A stretch of 64,000 nucleotides of DNA from DASQZK01 sp963764345. GTDB taxonomy: Bacteria; Bacteroidota; Bacteroidia; Bacteroidales; GCA-2748055. Numbering within the stretch: the first letter of the stretch is position 1; each line of letters opens with the position of its first letter. Positions 36,152 to 45,822 of this stretch are shown in pieces. The stretch lies in contig CAVXSF010000032.1 of assembly GCA_963764345.1 (NCBI GenBank), positions 62,001 to 126,000 of the forward strand, written 5' to 3'. A program made the position numbers and the translations under genes. The notes under the pieces were generated by a model. That model did not search any database. It was not told where the DNA came from and was given only the letters and a program-made list of their open reading frames with translations.

Positions 36152-36681
36152 AAGGCTATTCCTCCTCCGAAAATATTCCAGGCCCAGTCTGACATGGGAA
36201 TATCTTCCTCGAGAATGATGGACGATTCCCGACGCCATTTCACTTCAACGCCTATCGGAAGCCATGTATAGTGATGAGTTCCCGGTTGTGGATAGTAATC
36301 CATATCCAGTCCGGTAAAAATAATAGCATATTCCGTCACCGGTATTGAAAGACTAAGCCCCAGGTCAAAACCAAAGTCATTCAGAACGTGCCCACCGGTG
36401 ATGAGTGATAACTGAAAGGTTTTGGATCGTGACAGGGCCCATTCCAGGTCAGCTCCGAAATAATCCTGTCCTTCCAGTATCCCGTATCTGACCCCCAGAT
36501 CAACCAGTTTATTTATGCCATATCCGCCATGAAGATATAAGCCCGGCTCATGATTGTTCAACACGGGGTTGATCCCGGCTGAAAAATGTCCCGGCCGCAA
36601 AATCTGAGCAGTATTGAAGGTTTGTGAAAATACCGGGTAGGATAACAGCGTAAACGCCAGAATGATCAGGCCGTTCTTCAT
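36142..36681 (-). CDS. Small outer-membrane beta-barrel protein
   Basis: Started at ATG 36681 (MKNGLIILAFTLLSYPVFSQ), which gives a proper signal peptide; 179 residues. The mature part alternates short strands and turns (GHFSAGINPVLNN, LYLHGGYGINKLVDLGVRYG, FDLGLSLSIPVTEY) and ends in Phe (GGGIAFYF), typical of a small outer-membrane barrel. No further function can be given. Convergent with the GNAT gene. Confidence 0.7.
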   Translation of the reverse strand: MKNGLIILAFTLLSYPVFSQTFNTAQILRPGHFSAGINPVLNNHEPGLYLHGGYGINKLVDLGVRYGILEGQDYFGADLEWALSRSKTFQLSLITGGHVLNDFGFDLGLSLSIPVTEYAIIFTGLDMDYYPQPGTHHYTWLPIGVEVKWRRESSIILEEDIPMSDWAWNIFGGGIAFYF

Positions 36682-36942
36682 CTTTCTGAATTTTGTTACC
36701 CCAGAAATACGAAGAAAAAATGAATAGGTTTCAGGAAGGTCTGTCTCACCAAATTTTAATGGTTTTATGAGGTTATCCAATAAATTCCTTTTTAAAAGGA
36801 TCCGGGTTATCATTTAAACATTAATAATTACCCACAACTATGGTTTGAACAGTTTCATAAAACCTTTCAGGTTTTACACTCTGAAGAAATAACCTGTAAA
36901 ATATGAAAAAAGATGTTTGAGCGAAGGAGCTTTTATAAATCT

Positions 36943-38307
36943 CTACAGATGAATCGGTTTGCCCTGGTAAAAATCAAGGATCTTCATCCTGAAAATATAT
37001 TCGTATTTAGCCTGTGCAAGGTCCGATTGTGCCTTCGACAGGTTATTCTTGGCTACATTAAAATCAACTGAATTGACCAGTCCGACTTCAAATTTCTGAG
37101 TCGTATAGTTAAATGCCTCTTCGTTGAATCTGACGGCTTCCTTCGCTGAATTGTACTTCTCCAGGGCAGACAGGGCATTGGCATGAGCCTGCTGGATATT
37201 TTTATAGAGCACCTGTTTATCCTGTTCAAGAGCGAGGTTGAGGTCGTTCAGCCGGATTTTTGATTTGCTGATGTTGGTCTGTGTATTGAACCTGTTGAAT
37301 ATCGGTATACTGATCCCGATATTCAGTTCTTTATAGCGGTTGTTCCGGATCTGTGTAGAAATTGGATAATCGAGTGTGGGATTAGCGTAATCCGGATCAA
37401 GCGGATTGATATCATTTAATAAGTACCGCGAATAATACAGGCCGCGAAGATACAATTCCGGAACTCGATCCGCCTGATTATAGGCCACCATTTTTTCCTG
37501 CGACTTTACCATGTACTCACCACTTTTTATCTCCGGCATGATGTTTACCGCTGCCTGGTATATATCATTCACTTCAGAAGGAAGGCCGGCGGACATCACA
37601 TCCAGATCAGGCTGAATCACGGCAAAATTCCCGACGGAATCAAGATCAAGCAGTTGTACCAGGTCGAGGATGCTGTTCCTGTGCCTGGTTTCTGCCTCGA
37701 CAAGATTCAGCTTCTCACTGGCAGCCTGTGCCTGGATTTCGAGCAGATCACCCTTGGCTACATTACCCACTTCAACCAGCTTCTGGTTCTTTTCCACCTG
37801 CAGGAGAGTGACATCATATTGTTGCCTGGCAACGTCAATCAGCTCTTCATCCAGCAGGATCTGGAGATAATAGCCCACAAGGTTAAGGGTAATATTATTC
37901 TTGAGGCTTTCCTGGTCTTGCAGGGTACTCAGGAGAAGGTATTTGCTGGCCTGGATATTATTATAATTCTTAAAGCCATTAAACAAGGTTAAGTTAGCCT
38001 GTATTCCAAGCGAACCCTGCTGTTTGGGATTATTCTCCCATTTGTAGAGCGAGGTGTTCAATGACCGTCCGGAGCTTAACTGATGCTCAACCATAGCTCC
38101 GACACCAGGTAAAAGACTGTACTTCGCCTGGTTATAATCTTTACGCACCATCTCTGTCGATAATTCCGAACGTTTTATGGCCAGGTTATTGTCATAGGCA
38201 TACTGTATGCATCTTTCAAGAGACCATACATCTTCATTGCTGTTCTGCGCCAGCAGCAGGCCATGAAAACACACGGCAAGGATCGTCAGACCAAATGCTC
38301 TTCTCAT
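36943..38307 (-). CDS. TolC-family outer-membrane efflux channel
   Basis: Outer-membrane channel of a tripartite exporter. Started at ATG 38307 (MRRAFGLTILAVCFHGLLLAQ, a signal peptide); the GTG at 38313 is less likely. 454 residues, normal. Two OEP repeats: WSLERCIQYAYDNNLAIKRSE near the start and long helical hairpins with EIQAQAASEKLNLVEAETRH and FEVGLVNSVDFNVAKNNLSK, with barrel strands between. It is the last gene of the adaptor-ATPase-98aa-TolC operon, 2 bp after the 98-residue gene. Confidence 0.93.
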   Translation of the reverse strand: MRRAFGLTILAVCFHGLLLAQNSNEDVWSLERCIQYAYDNNLAIKRSELSTEMVRKDYNQAKYSLLPGVGAMVEHQLSSGRSLNTSLYKWENNPKQQGSLGIQANLTLFNGFKNYNNIQASKYLLLSTLQDQESLKNNITLNLVGYYLQILLDEELIDVARQQYDVTLLQVEKNQKLVEVGNVAKGDLLEIQAQAASEKLNLVEAETRHRNSILDLVQLLDLDSVGNFAVIQPDLDVMSAGLPSEVNDIYQAAVNIMPEIKSGEYMVKSQEKMVAYNQADRVPELYLRGLYYSRYLLNDINPLDPDYANPTLDYPISTQIRNNRYKELNIGISIPIFNRFNTQTNISKSKIRLNDLNLALEQDKQVLYKNIQQAHANALSALEKYNSAKEAVRFNEEAFNYTTQKFEVGLVNSVDFNVAKNNLSKAQSDLAQAKYEYIFRMKILDFYQGKPIHL

Positions 38308-38309
38308 AA

Positions 38310-38606
38310 TCACTTTCTATTTCGTTTTCTGTATAATACCTGAATGAAACCTGCATCTTCCGACGGATTAAAAATCTGGATAAGCTCCCATTCTTTGTCG
38401 TAGCTTTCAATCGATTCTTTCAACCTGTAAATCCGGGCAAGGGAGCGAGTGAGGCCATCGGGATAGTTGACGGCGTCATGTTCATCTTCCCAGGGGAAGG
38501 AAACAACTCTGAAATTAAAACTGGTTTCTTTTCCGCCGATCTTCAGAATGATTTCGGCATTATCATAATCCTTGAAACCGGGAATTGGAATGCTGAGATC
38601 TTTCAT
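38310..38606 (-). CDS. Hypothetical 98-residue protein in an efflux operon
   Basis: No signal peptide or membrane helix. The sequence mixes an N-terminal beta-rich part (IPIPGFKDYDNAEIILKIGG, SFNFRVVSFPWEDEHD) and a helical, charged middle (RLKESIESYDKEWELIQIFNP) ending FIQVLYRKRNRK. I do not recognise it. It is placed between the ABC ATPase gene (62 bp upstream) and tolC (2 bp downstream), the site where the FtsX-type permease genes normally lie in this operon type. The tight spacing to tolC supports that it is real and translated. Confidence 0.7.
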   Translation of the reverse strand: MKDLSIPIPGFKDYDNAEIILKIGGKETSFNFRVVSFPWEDEHDAVNYPDGLTRSLARIYRLKESIESYDKEWELIQIFNPSEDAGFIQVLYRKRNRK

Positions 38607-38668
38607 AGCTATGTATATTATAGTTAAAATGAAGAAATGTCAGACATCAGGAATCACGGGCTCGACAA

Positions 38669-39352
38669 TTATACGATCTGCTTGATATTCTCCGTCACGA
38701 TATGTCCGTCGAAAAGCTGAATTATGCGGTGCGCTTTGTCGGCATCGGTAGGTGAGTGTGTAACCATAACTACAGTGGTACCTTCCTGATTGAGTTCCGA
38801 CAGGAGGTTCATCACTTCTTCACCGTTTGCCGAATCGAGGTTACCGGTTGGCTCATCAGCAAGAATCAACTGTGGCTTGGAAACAACAGCCCTGGCAATG
38901 GCAACTCTCTGTTGCTGTCCGCCAGATAATTGCTGCGGAAAATGTTTTTTCCGGTGAGAAATTTTCATCCGGTCGAGGACTTCTTCAACCCTCCGTTTCC
39001 GATCCGATGCGGAAACTTTTTGATAAAGAAGGGGGAGTTCCACATTTTCAAAGACATTCAGTTCGTCAATCAGGTTAAAGCTCTGAAAAACAAATCCGAT
39101 GTTTGACTTGCGGAGATTGGTTCGGTTTCTCTCGGTAAAGTTTGAAATTTCTTTGTCAAGAAAGTACAATTTCCCACCAGTTGGGTTATCCAGTAATCCG
39201 ATGATATTCAGCAATGTTGACTTACCGCATCCGGAAGGCCCCATAATAGCCACGAATTCGCCTTTTGAGATTTCCATGTTCACTTTATTGAGAGCTGTGG
39301 TCTCCACTTCATCGGTACGGAAGACTTTGGTTAATTCTAAAGTTTTGATCAT
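38669..39352 (-). CDS. ABC transporter ATP-binding protein, MacB/LolD type
   Basis: A 227-residue ATPase of the class that powers FtsX-fold (type VII) ABC systems. Walker A GPSGCGKSTLLN near residue 38, Q-loop FVFQSFNLIDELNVFENVEL, signature LSGGQQQRVAIARA near 143, Walker B LILADEPTGNLDS and H-switch VMVTHS. It is preceded by the adaptor gene at 26 bp. A permease partner is required but is missing from the window. Confidence 0.95.
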   Translation of the reverse strand: MIKTLELTKVFRTDEVETTALNKVNMEISKGEFVAIMGPSGCGKSTLLNIIGLLDNPTGGKLYFLDKEISNFTERNRTNLRKSNIGFVFQSFNLIDELNVFENVELPLLYQKVSASDRKRRVEEVLDRMKISHRKKHFPQQLSGGQQQRVAIARAVVSKPQLILADEPTGNLDSANGEEVMNLLSELNQEGTTVVMVTHSPTDADKAHRIIQLFDGHIVTENIKQIV

Positions 39353-39378
39353 AAGGCAATGGAATTGATTAGATTTCT

Positions 39379-40647
39379 TTATTTTCTGTTTTTAAGGATC
39401 AGTTTATCTACGTTCCCAAAACTTTCATAGCTTGACACGATGACATTTTCACCCGCGGCTAGTCCTTCGAGCACTTCATAGTACTTCGGATTCTGCCTCC
39501 CAATGGTGATCGGCCTGTGAACGGCAAACTCACCTGAAGGATCAACGACATAAACCCACTGTCCGCCGGTACTCTGGTAAAAACCACCTTTTGTGAGCAG
39601 CAGTGCCGTCTGGGATTCGCCCAGTTCGAGTTTGATCCTGGAGGTCTGGCCGATTTTGATCTGTGGAGGGATATTACCTGTAAAGACCATATCCACTGCA
39701 AACCGTCCGTTCTGAACTTCGGGATAAAGCTTGGTGATTTTCGCATCGTATTTTTGCCCGGCGAAGTCACATTCCCCTAACAGGCCACGCTCTACCCTGG
39801 ACACGTAGTGCTCATCGATTTCAACCCTCAGTTTATAGGAATCCAGGACATTAATGGTCCCTACCCTGGTGCCGTAATTGATCACCTCCCCTATTTCAGG
39901 ATTCAGGGTTGCCAGCTCCCCGGCAACAGGTGCTTTAATATTCAGGTTGTCAAGCCTATTTTTGGCCAACTTTAAGTTCTCCGTCATATTTTTTACCGAT
40001 TCTTCAAGGGTGGCCACCTGCACACTCCGGTATATTGAATCCTGGATATGGTTCTCCCGCTGCAGGGACAGAAGTTTGACCGTGGTGTTATAATCCTCAT
40101 CTGATTTCTGAAATTCCTCATCCGAGATATGCTGGCTGGAATGAAGGATTTTGTTTTTCTCGTAAGCCCTTTTCAACTGGGTTACCTTTGCCTGCAGGGT
40201 AAGCATCTCAATATTTGAACTCAGCATCTGCTGTTGCATGTAGTTACGTGCATTTCTCAGCTCGTTGATGGTTCGCAGCACCTGGGCTTCAGTATTGGAT
40301 ATATCGAAAATGAGGTTGTTGTTGGAAAGTTTAATGATGACATCCCCTTTCTTCAGCATACTGCCTTCTTCCCTCAGGATTTCCTCTACCCTGCCTCCTT
40401 CAACCGCATCCAGGTAAATCGTCCTGATCGGCTCAACCGTTCCCTGAACAGCGATATAATCCTGGAATACATCCTGAACAACAGGTTCTATGGTGATTTT
40501 TTCAGAATCCACATTAAGTTTTGAGCTTTTATCGCCGAAAACCAGGTTATAAAAGAGGAGCATGATGGCGATTACGCCAACACCGATCCAGACGGTTTTT
40601 TTTGTAATACCTTTCTTTCTTTCGATAATTTTGTCCATTCCATCCAT
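39379..40647 (-). CDS. Membrane fusion (HlyD/MacA-type) efflux adaptor
   Basis: Periplasmic adaptor that links an inner-membrane exporter to TolC. Started at ATG 40647 (MDGMDKIIERKKG; 40638 is equally possible); the upstream start at 40692 overlaps a sigma-54-like -24 box. One membrane helix (TVWIGVGVIAIMLLFYNLVFG) is followed by a lipoyl half (VEEILREEGSMLKKGDVIIKL), a coiled-coil hairpin (about residues 100-220), the second lipoyl half (NIKAPVAGELATLNPEIGEV) and beta-barrel and membrane-proximal domains ending GENVIVSSYESF. First gene of the operon. Confidence 0.93.
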   Translation of the reverse strand: MDGMDKIIERKKGITKKTVWIGVGVIAIMLLFYNLVFGDKSSKLNVDSEKITIEPVVQDVFQDYIAVQGTVEPIRTIYLDAVEGGRVEEILREEGSMLKKGDVIIKLSNNNLIFDISNTEAQVLRTINELRNARNYMQQQMLSSNIEMLTLQAKVTQLKRAYEKNKILHSSQHISDEEFQKSDEDYNTTVKLLSLQRENHIQDSIYRSVQVATLEESVKNMTENLKLAKNRLDNLNIKAPVAGELATLNPEIGEVINYGTRVGTINVLDSYKLRVEIDEHYVSRVERGLLGECDFAGQKYDAKITKLYPEVQNGRFAVDMVFTGNIPPQIKIGQTSRIKLELGESQTALLLTKGGFYQSTGGQWVYVVDPSGEFAVHRPITIGRQNPKYYEVLEGLAAGENVIVSSYESFGNVDKLILKNRK

Positions 40648-40675
40648 TGCCTGAAATTTTACTGGCAAGAAGATA

Positions 40676-40692
40676 ACCACGAATTGTGCCAA
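40676..40692 (-). promoter_or_regulatory. Candidate sigma-54 promoter of the efflux operon
   Basis: On the minus strand TTGGCAC-AATTC-GTGGT: the -24 box is a perfect match to TTGGCAC, the -12 box (expected TTGCA) matches poorly. The predicted transcript start is near 40665, giving a leader of about 20-30 nt to the adaptor start. The divergent NtrC-type regulator makes a sigma-54 promoter here plausible. Confidence 0.4.
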
Positions 40693-40757
40693 AGGTCATA
40701 CAATATTGCTTAACAACTTTTTAACACTTAAAATAAAACCCTGCTACTGGCGGAAAG

Positions 40758-40774
40758 TGTCCGAAAACGAAACA
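40758..40774. promoter_or_regulatory. Imperfect dyad, candidate enhancer site for the NtrC-type regulator
   Basis: TGTCCG-AAAA-CGAAACA is an imperfect inverted repeat about 95 bp upstream of the predicted sigma-54 start of the efflux operon, the usual distance for enhancer-binding proteins. Another 7-bp dyad, CCCTCAC/GTGAGGG, lies at 40893-40911. The rest of the 440-bp divergent region shows only a -7-like box TAAATTTG at 41034-41041 before the regulator gene. Confidence 0.3.
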
Positions 40775-41086
40775 TCCGCAGTACGATTCCGAACATTTCG
40801 CAGGCACAAAGTGTACCCTTGCATCCTTATCATTTGAGAGCTCCATTTAAGACTCCCGGACGATGGCCGGGATTACCCTCTGCGGAGATCAGCCCTCACG
40901 GATGGTGAGGGAAGTCAAGGAGTATACAGATCGTTCCCTGAAAACGGTGAAAAAAATTTCAGTCAGATCAAAAAAAGGCGTAATATTGCTTGAAAGGTTA
41001 GTACTCTGCCTGATCCCAAAGATATCTTTTTTGTAAATTTGCCGACGGTTTCTGCAACTTGTTATTCGTCTGGTCAAATATAAATT

Positions 41087-42469
41087 ATGACAATTATGAG
41101 TAAAACCGGCAAAATTCTCGTCATCGATGATAACCAGGATATTCTGTTCGCTCTCAAGCTTCTACTGCGACCCGAGGTTGAGCGGATCGAGACCCTGGCC
41201 AACCCGGAACATATTCCCGAGAAAATGGCCGAAGATAACTGGGATGTCATTTTGCTTGACATGAACTTTACTAAAGATGCCATCAGTGGCCAGGAAGGAT
41301 TCGAGTGGCTGGAAAAAATAATCCATATTGACCCGCAGGCAGTAGTGGTCTTCATCACGGCTTATGGCGATGCGGAAAAAGCTGTTAAAGCCATGAAATC
41401 CGGAGCGACCGATTTTGTACTCAAGCCCTGGCAGAATGAAAAACTCCTGGCTACCATCAACGCTTCGGTCAAGCTGCGTAAATCAAGAATGGAAGCTGAT
41501 CAGCTGCGACGAAAACAAAGGGAGATTTCCGCGGTGCTCGATCAGCCGTTTACCGACTTCATCGGGCAGTCGCCTGAAATGAGACAGGTATTCACCACCA
41601 TCAAAAAAGTGGCTGCCACAGATGCCAATATACTGATCCTTGGCGAGAATGGTACGGGAAAAGAGCTTGTAGCCAGGGCCCTCTACAGAAATTCCCTGCG
41701 AAAGGATGAGGTATTTATCAATGTGGATTTGGGCTCCATCGCCGAAACACTTTTTGAAAGTGAGCTTTTCGGACACGAAAAAGGCGCCTTCACCGATGCC
41801 AAAAATATGAAACAGGGCCGGTTTGAGATTGCCTCCGGAGGGACGCTGTTCCTGGATGAAATCGGCAACCTGTCGTCACAGATGCAGACCAAGCTCCTGA
41901 CGGTAATAGAGCGCCGGGAGGTGACCCGTGTTGGCTCCAATAAAGTCCTTCCTGTCAATGTAAGACTTATTTGTGCCACCAACAATGACATCCACCAGGA
42001 TGTCACTGAGGGAAAGTTCAGACAGGACCTGCTTTACAGGATTAACACCGTAGAGATCCATCTGCCTCCTCTGAGAGAAAGATCAGGGGATATTCAGATC
42101 CTGGCCGATCATTTCCTCAGGATCTATTCGAAAAAATACCGTAAAAATATCCGGGGGATCCTGGCCGGTGCCATGAAAAAACTTCAGCAATACCATTGGC
42201 CCGGAAACGTCAGAGAACTTCAGCATGCCATCGAAAGAGCAGTCATTATGGCTGAAGGAGATATGCTGTCGCCTGAAGATTTTATCCTGAGCTCACAAAC
42301 CCGTAAAGGAGGCGAGCTCGAATTCGGATCCTATGATCTCGAGGAAATTGAAAAGACCGTTATTCAGAAAGTGCTGAAACAATACCAGGGGAATATAACC
42401 CAGGCAGCACAGGAGCTCGGACTTACACGTACATCACTTTACCGTCGAATGGAAAAACATGATTTATAG
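41087..42469 (+). CDS. NtrC-family sigma-54-dependent response regulator
   Basis: A 460-residue transcription activator. Receiver domain (about 9-125, Asp58 in VILLDMN), AAA+ domain (about 158-385) with Walker A GENGTGKEL near 186, the sigma-54 contact loop GAFTDA (a variant of GAFTGA) near 233, and GGTLFLDEIGNLS as Walker B, then a Fis-type helix-turn-helix at the C-terminus (ITQAAQELGLTRTSLYRRM). It activates RpoN promoters when phosphorylated. The kinase gene overlaps its end by 11 bp, and it is divergent from the efflux operon that it probably controls. ATG 41096 is an alternative start. Confidence 0.95.
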   Translation: MTIMSKTGKILVIDDNQDILFALKLLLRPEVERIETLANPEHIPEKMAEDNWDVILLDMNFTKDAISGQEGFEWLEKIIHIDPQAVVVFITAYGDAEKAVKAMKSGATDFVLKPWQNEKLLATINASVKLRKSRMEADQLRRKQREISAVLDQPFTDFIGQSPEMRQVFTTIKKVAATDANILILGENGTGKELVARALYRNSLRKDEVFINVDLGSIAETLFESELFGHEKGAFTDAKNMKQGRFEIASGGTLFLDEIGNLSSQMQTKLLTVIERREVTRVGSNKVLPVNVRLICATNNDIHQDVTEGKFRQDLLYRINTVEIHLPPLRERSGDIQILADHFLRIYSKKYRKNIRGILAGAMKKLQQYHWPGNVRELQHAIERAVIMAEGDMLSPEDFILSSQTRKGGELEFGSYDLEEIEKTVIQKVLKQYQGNITQAAQELGLTRTSLYRRMEKHDL

Positions 42470-43811
42470 AAATTTCAGAATCAATCTTCTTATCAGGATC
42501 ATCTTTCTGGCCATCACTGTATTTCTTTTCTTCTTTTTCATCAATGCAGAGACCTTTCTTACCCCGATTCTGATCCTTGTCCTGGCCATCCTCCAGGTAT
42601 ATTCCATGTTCCGGTATGTCGATAAAACCAACAGGGACCTGGCCAGTTTCCTTGAGTCGATCCGGTTTTCGGAGTTTACCCGGTCTTTCCAGATCGAAGG
42701 CATGGGATCTTCGTTTAATGAACTGAACAAGGCCTTTAATGATGTCATAGCCGACTTTCAAAAAGTGCGCTCTGAAAAGGAGGAGCATTTTCATTACCTT
42801 CAGAGCATCGTTCAGAATATTGATATCAGTATTCTGGCGTATCAGCCCGACGGTACGGTGGAGATGATTAACAAGGCCGCTAAAAAACTCTTTCAGATCA
42901 GCAATATCAAAAACATTCAGAAACTTTCCGTCTTTTCGACCGAGCTGGTAAACACCCTTCAGAATATAAAACCTGGTGAGAACAAACTGATAAAAGTACA
43001 GGATGATGATGATCTCCTCCAACTGGCCATTAATTCCACGGAATTGAAGATCAAGGAGAAGACCATCACGCTGGCCACCATCAAAAATATTCAGAATGTA
43101 CTGGAGGAACAGGAGACCGAAGCCTGGCAGAAGCTTATCCGGGTCCTGACCCATGAGATCATGAACTCCATTACACCCATTGCCAGCCTCTCGGCAACCC
43201 TCGAAAACATTCTCAAACCCTATATCAGGGAAGAAGAAAATACCGACGAACTCGAGGTGGAAACGATCGGCGAAATTCACCAGGCCCTCCAGACCATTAA
43301 CAAGCGAAGCACAGGACTTCTTCACTTTGTGAATACGTACAGGAATCTGACAAGGATACCCAAACCCAGTTTCAGGGTCGTAAAAGTTTCTGAATTATTT
43401 GGTAATATTGAACGGCTGCTTGAAAAAGACCTGAAGGAAGCAAAAATCGAAGTGAAGTCGAAGGTTGAGCCCAAGGGATTAGAGATTTCCATGGATGATC
43501 AGCTCATCGAACAGGTACTGATCAACCTCATGAAAAATTCCATACACGCCCTCGACGGCAGGGAAAATAGTCAGATCATATTGAGGGCCTTTTTTAATAA
43601 GAGGGGAAGGCCGACCATCCAGGTTACCGATAATGGTGTGGGAATCCTGAAAGAGGTTTTGGATAAAATTTTCATTCCTTTCTTCACGACCAAACCAAGC
43701 GGATCGGGTATCGGCCTCAGTCTGTCACGACAAATCCTCAGGCTGCATGGCGGAACAATTACCGCCCAGTCGGAACCGGAAAAAGAAACTACCTTTACCC
43801 TGACTTTCTGA
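42459..43811 (+). CDS. Membrane sensor histidine kinase, NtrB/NtrY-like
   Basis: Cognate kinase of the preceding regulator. Two membrane helices at residues about 9-50 with almost no periplasmic loop (IRIIFLAITVFLFFFF; LTPILILVLAILQVY), so it may sense within the membrane. A PAS domain (about 115-215), HisKA with RVLTHEIMNSITP (the NtrB-like subtype; His is the phosphorylation site) and HATPase_c with NLMKNSIHAL, VTDNGVGI and GSGIGLSLSRQIL. It overlaps the regulator by 11 bp, so the two are co-translated. Confidence 0.94.
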   Translation: MIYRNFRINLLIRIIFLAITVFLFFFFINAETFLTPILILVLAILQVYSMFRYVDKTNRDLASFLESIRFSEFTRSFQIEGMGSSFNELNKAFNDVIADFQKVRSEKEEHFHYLQSIVQNIDISILAYQPDGTVEMINKAAKKLFQISNIKNIQKLSVFSTELVNTLQNIKPGENKLIKVQDDDDLLQLAINSTELKIKEKTITLATIKNIQNVLEEQETEAWQKLIRVLTHEIMNSITPIASLSATLENILKPYIREEENTDELEVETIGEIHQALQTINKRSTGLLHFVNTYRNLTRIPKPSFRVVKVSELFGNIERLLEKDLKEAKIEVKSKVEPKGLEISMDDQLIEQVLINLMKNSIHALDGRENSQIILRAFFNKRGRPTIQVTDNGVGILKEVLDKIFIPFFTTKPSGSGIGLSLSRQILRLHGGTITAQSEPEKETTFTLTF

Positions 43812-43891
43812 CCGGCCCCGGACGGCTGAAACAATTTTAAATGATTGGACCAGACATTATATAGTAGAATTTTAATATCAGGAACCAGAAC

Positions 43892-44761
43892 ATGTCTCTG
43901 ACTAAAAAAACAAGGGTAGCACGCCTTTCAGTCCTTTCAAACACTTTCCTGATCATTCTGAAAGTATCTGCCGGTCTGATATCCGGTTCTGTCAGTATCA
44001 TTTCCGAAGCAATTCATTCCGGAATGGACCTGGTGGCTGCCGTCATATCATATTTTTCAGTCAGGGCTTCCGATAGACCGCCCGACCTTGAACATCCCTA
44101 TGGTCATGGCAAATATGAAAATGTTTCCGGCGTCATTGAAGCTATCCTGATCTTCATTGCCGCAGCCTGGATTATCATTGAAGCGGTAAAAAAGCTGATA
44201 ACTCCCCATGAGGTTGGGACCCTCGGTTTGGGTGCCGCTACCATGTTTGTATCTGCACTGGTAAATTTTCTGGTTTCATCGAGACTGTATAAGGTCTCCA
44301 AAGAGACCGACTCTATCGCCCTGGAAGCCGATGCCCTTCACCTGAAAACAGATGTGTATACCTCGGCTGGCGTAGGCGCAGGATTGGTGCTGATCATGAT
44401 AACCGGCTGGCATACTTTCGATCCTGTCATTGCTATCGGGGTCGCCTTTATCATCCTAAGGGAATCCTACGAACTGCTGAAGAAAGCGTATTCACCCCTC
44501 CTCGACACCTCCCTCAGCTCCGAGGAACTGAAAACCATCGACACTGTCCTTAGCGGGTTAGGGGTAAATTACCATGAGCTGAAAAGCCGGAAATCAGGAG
44601 ACCGGCGTTTCGTGGAGTTTCATATCGAGCTACCTTCAGACGAAAAATTACAGGACGTCCATAACTTTTGTGATGAGATTGAAAAAGAGCTGAAGAAGAA
44701 CCTGAAAAACCTCGTGGTACAGATACACGCTGAGCCACTCCATTACCACCCCGGAACATGA
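43892..44761 (+). CDS. Cation diffusion facilitator (CDF) family transporter
   Basis: Inner-membrane exporter of divalent metals such as zinc, iron or manganese by proton antiport. 289 residues with six predicted helices; ISEAIHSGMDLVAAVISYFSV and HPYGHGKYENVSGVIEAILI on helix 2 and loop carry the metal site and family signature, and EADALHLKTDVYTSAGV on helix 5 the second half of the site (Hx3D type). A C-terminal cytoplasmic domain (about 200-289) contains VNYHELKSRKSGDRRFVEFHIEL, the usual dimerisation domain. Metal specificity cannot be told. Confidence 0.95.
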   Translation: MSLTKKTRVARLSVLSNTFLIILKVSAGLISGSVSIISEAIHSGMDLVAAVISYFSVRASDRPPDLEHPYGHGKYENVSGVIEAILIFIAAAWIIIEAVKKLITPHEVGTLGLGAATMFVSALVNFLVSSRLYKVSKETDSIALEADALHLKTDVYTSAGVGAGLVLIMITGWHTFDPVIAIGVAFIILRESYELLKKAYSPLLDTSLSSEELKTIDTVLSGLGVNYHELKSRKSGDRRFVEFHIELPSDEKLQDVHNFCDEIEKELKKNLKNLVVQIHAEPLHYHPGT

Positions 44762-45822
44762 AATAGTCCGGAATCCCTGAGCGGATATGATAGCTTCCCT
44801 GAATCGTATTGTAAAAAAGAAATCAATCCTGACGGCATGGCAGTCAAAAGGAGTGCATAGGAAATAGTCCTGTTGTCAGATGAAATCCCTTGCTTCAGTT
44901 GTGGAAAGGTGATGGAACGGGATACATATGAAAATGTAGCAGTAATTGACCTGCGTATCTGTAAAGCAGAAATACACGGGGATGAAGAGATTCTTATTGG
45001 AAAGAAAAAATGCCGGAGGGATGAAGGTTAGAAGGAATAATTAACTTAACCAATTACCAACTTTAGTTAATGAAGTAACAACTAACTAACCAAACTTACA
45101 TGAAGAGAGTATGCATCCCACCCGGCGATTTAAAAGTAGGTATTTTATTTCAAATAACGTGAAAATTTTTAAAATAACTTGTAAACAAAACGAGATCCCC
45201 GGCTCACCTGGGATTTCTCAATACCACAATAAATCGAATGTACAGCGAAGAGACAGTACTTGTTTTTTTCTTTCTCCTGTCTTTTGGTGGTGCTCGGCAG
45301 CCTGGATGTTGGTGAGATCAAGTACGTCTTAAACATTGAATTAGTAACTGCTGCCGGCTTTCATATTGAAATATGGAAAGCTCATTTTGAATTGTGAAAA
45401 AAAATTAAAATGTTTGACTATCTTTAATTTTAATTGTTCCTCCACATGCAGAATTATATACAAAAACATTAATAATGCGGGGATGTGAAGCAACTGCCAG
45501 ACATTGAAATCAGATTACCGGCAATATCCGTTGTTGTTTTTTAGTTATATGCAAAATATATCTGGTAGGAGTGCAGGTTTTATAGTATTGCGAAAATAGC
45601 GGATATATGGTTCGTCGGAACCTGTCTCCTTCCGGGCGGTATGAACTTTGAAAATATTAATTAAACAGAAACAGGCAAATGAAACCCTCATGATTGCTGA
45701 CAAAATAACCGAGCCTGCGAGCTCAGCGGAGCTAAAAGTAAACTTATAGTAATCGATCATGTATGATTCTCCCGCACGAACGGATCAAGCTGTTGAACAT
45801 CTAAAATCAAAATTATTATAGA
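44762..45822. other. 1.06-kb intergenic region without a confident gene
   Basis: No open frame here looks like a conserved gene. One short frame (44873-45031, TTG start) contains IPCFSCGKVMERDTYENVA, a CxxC stretch, and could be a small zinc-binding protein or a decayed fragment. From 45040 the sequence is AT-rich. Near 45713 there is GAGCTCAGCGGAGCT, loosely like the dyad at 31120. Nothing else is recognised. Confidence 0.4.

Noticed and set aside
42423..43325. 300-codon minus-strand frame
   Set aside because: Antisense to the sensor kinase, whose HisKA and HATPase motifs are clear on the plus strand.
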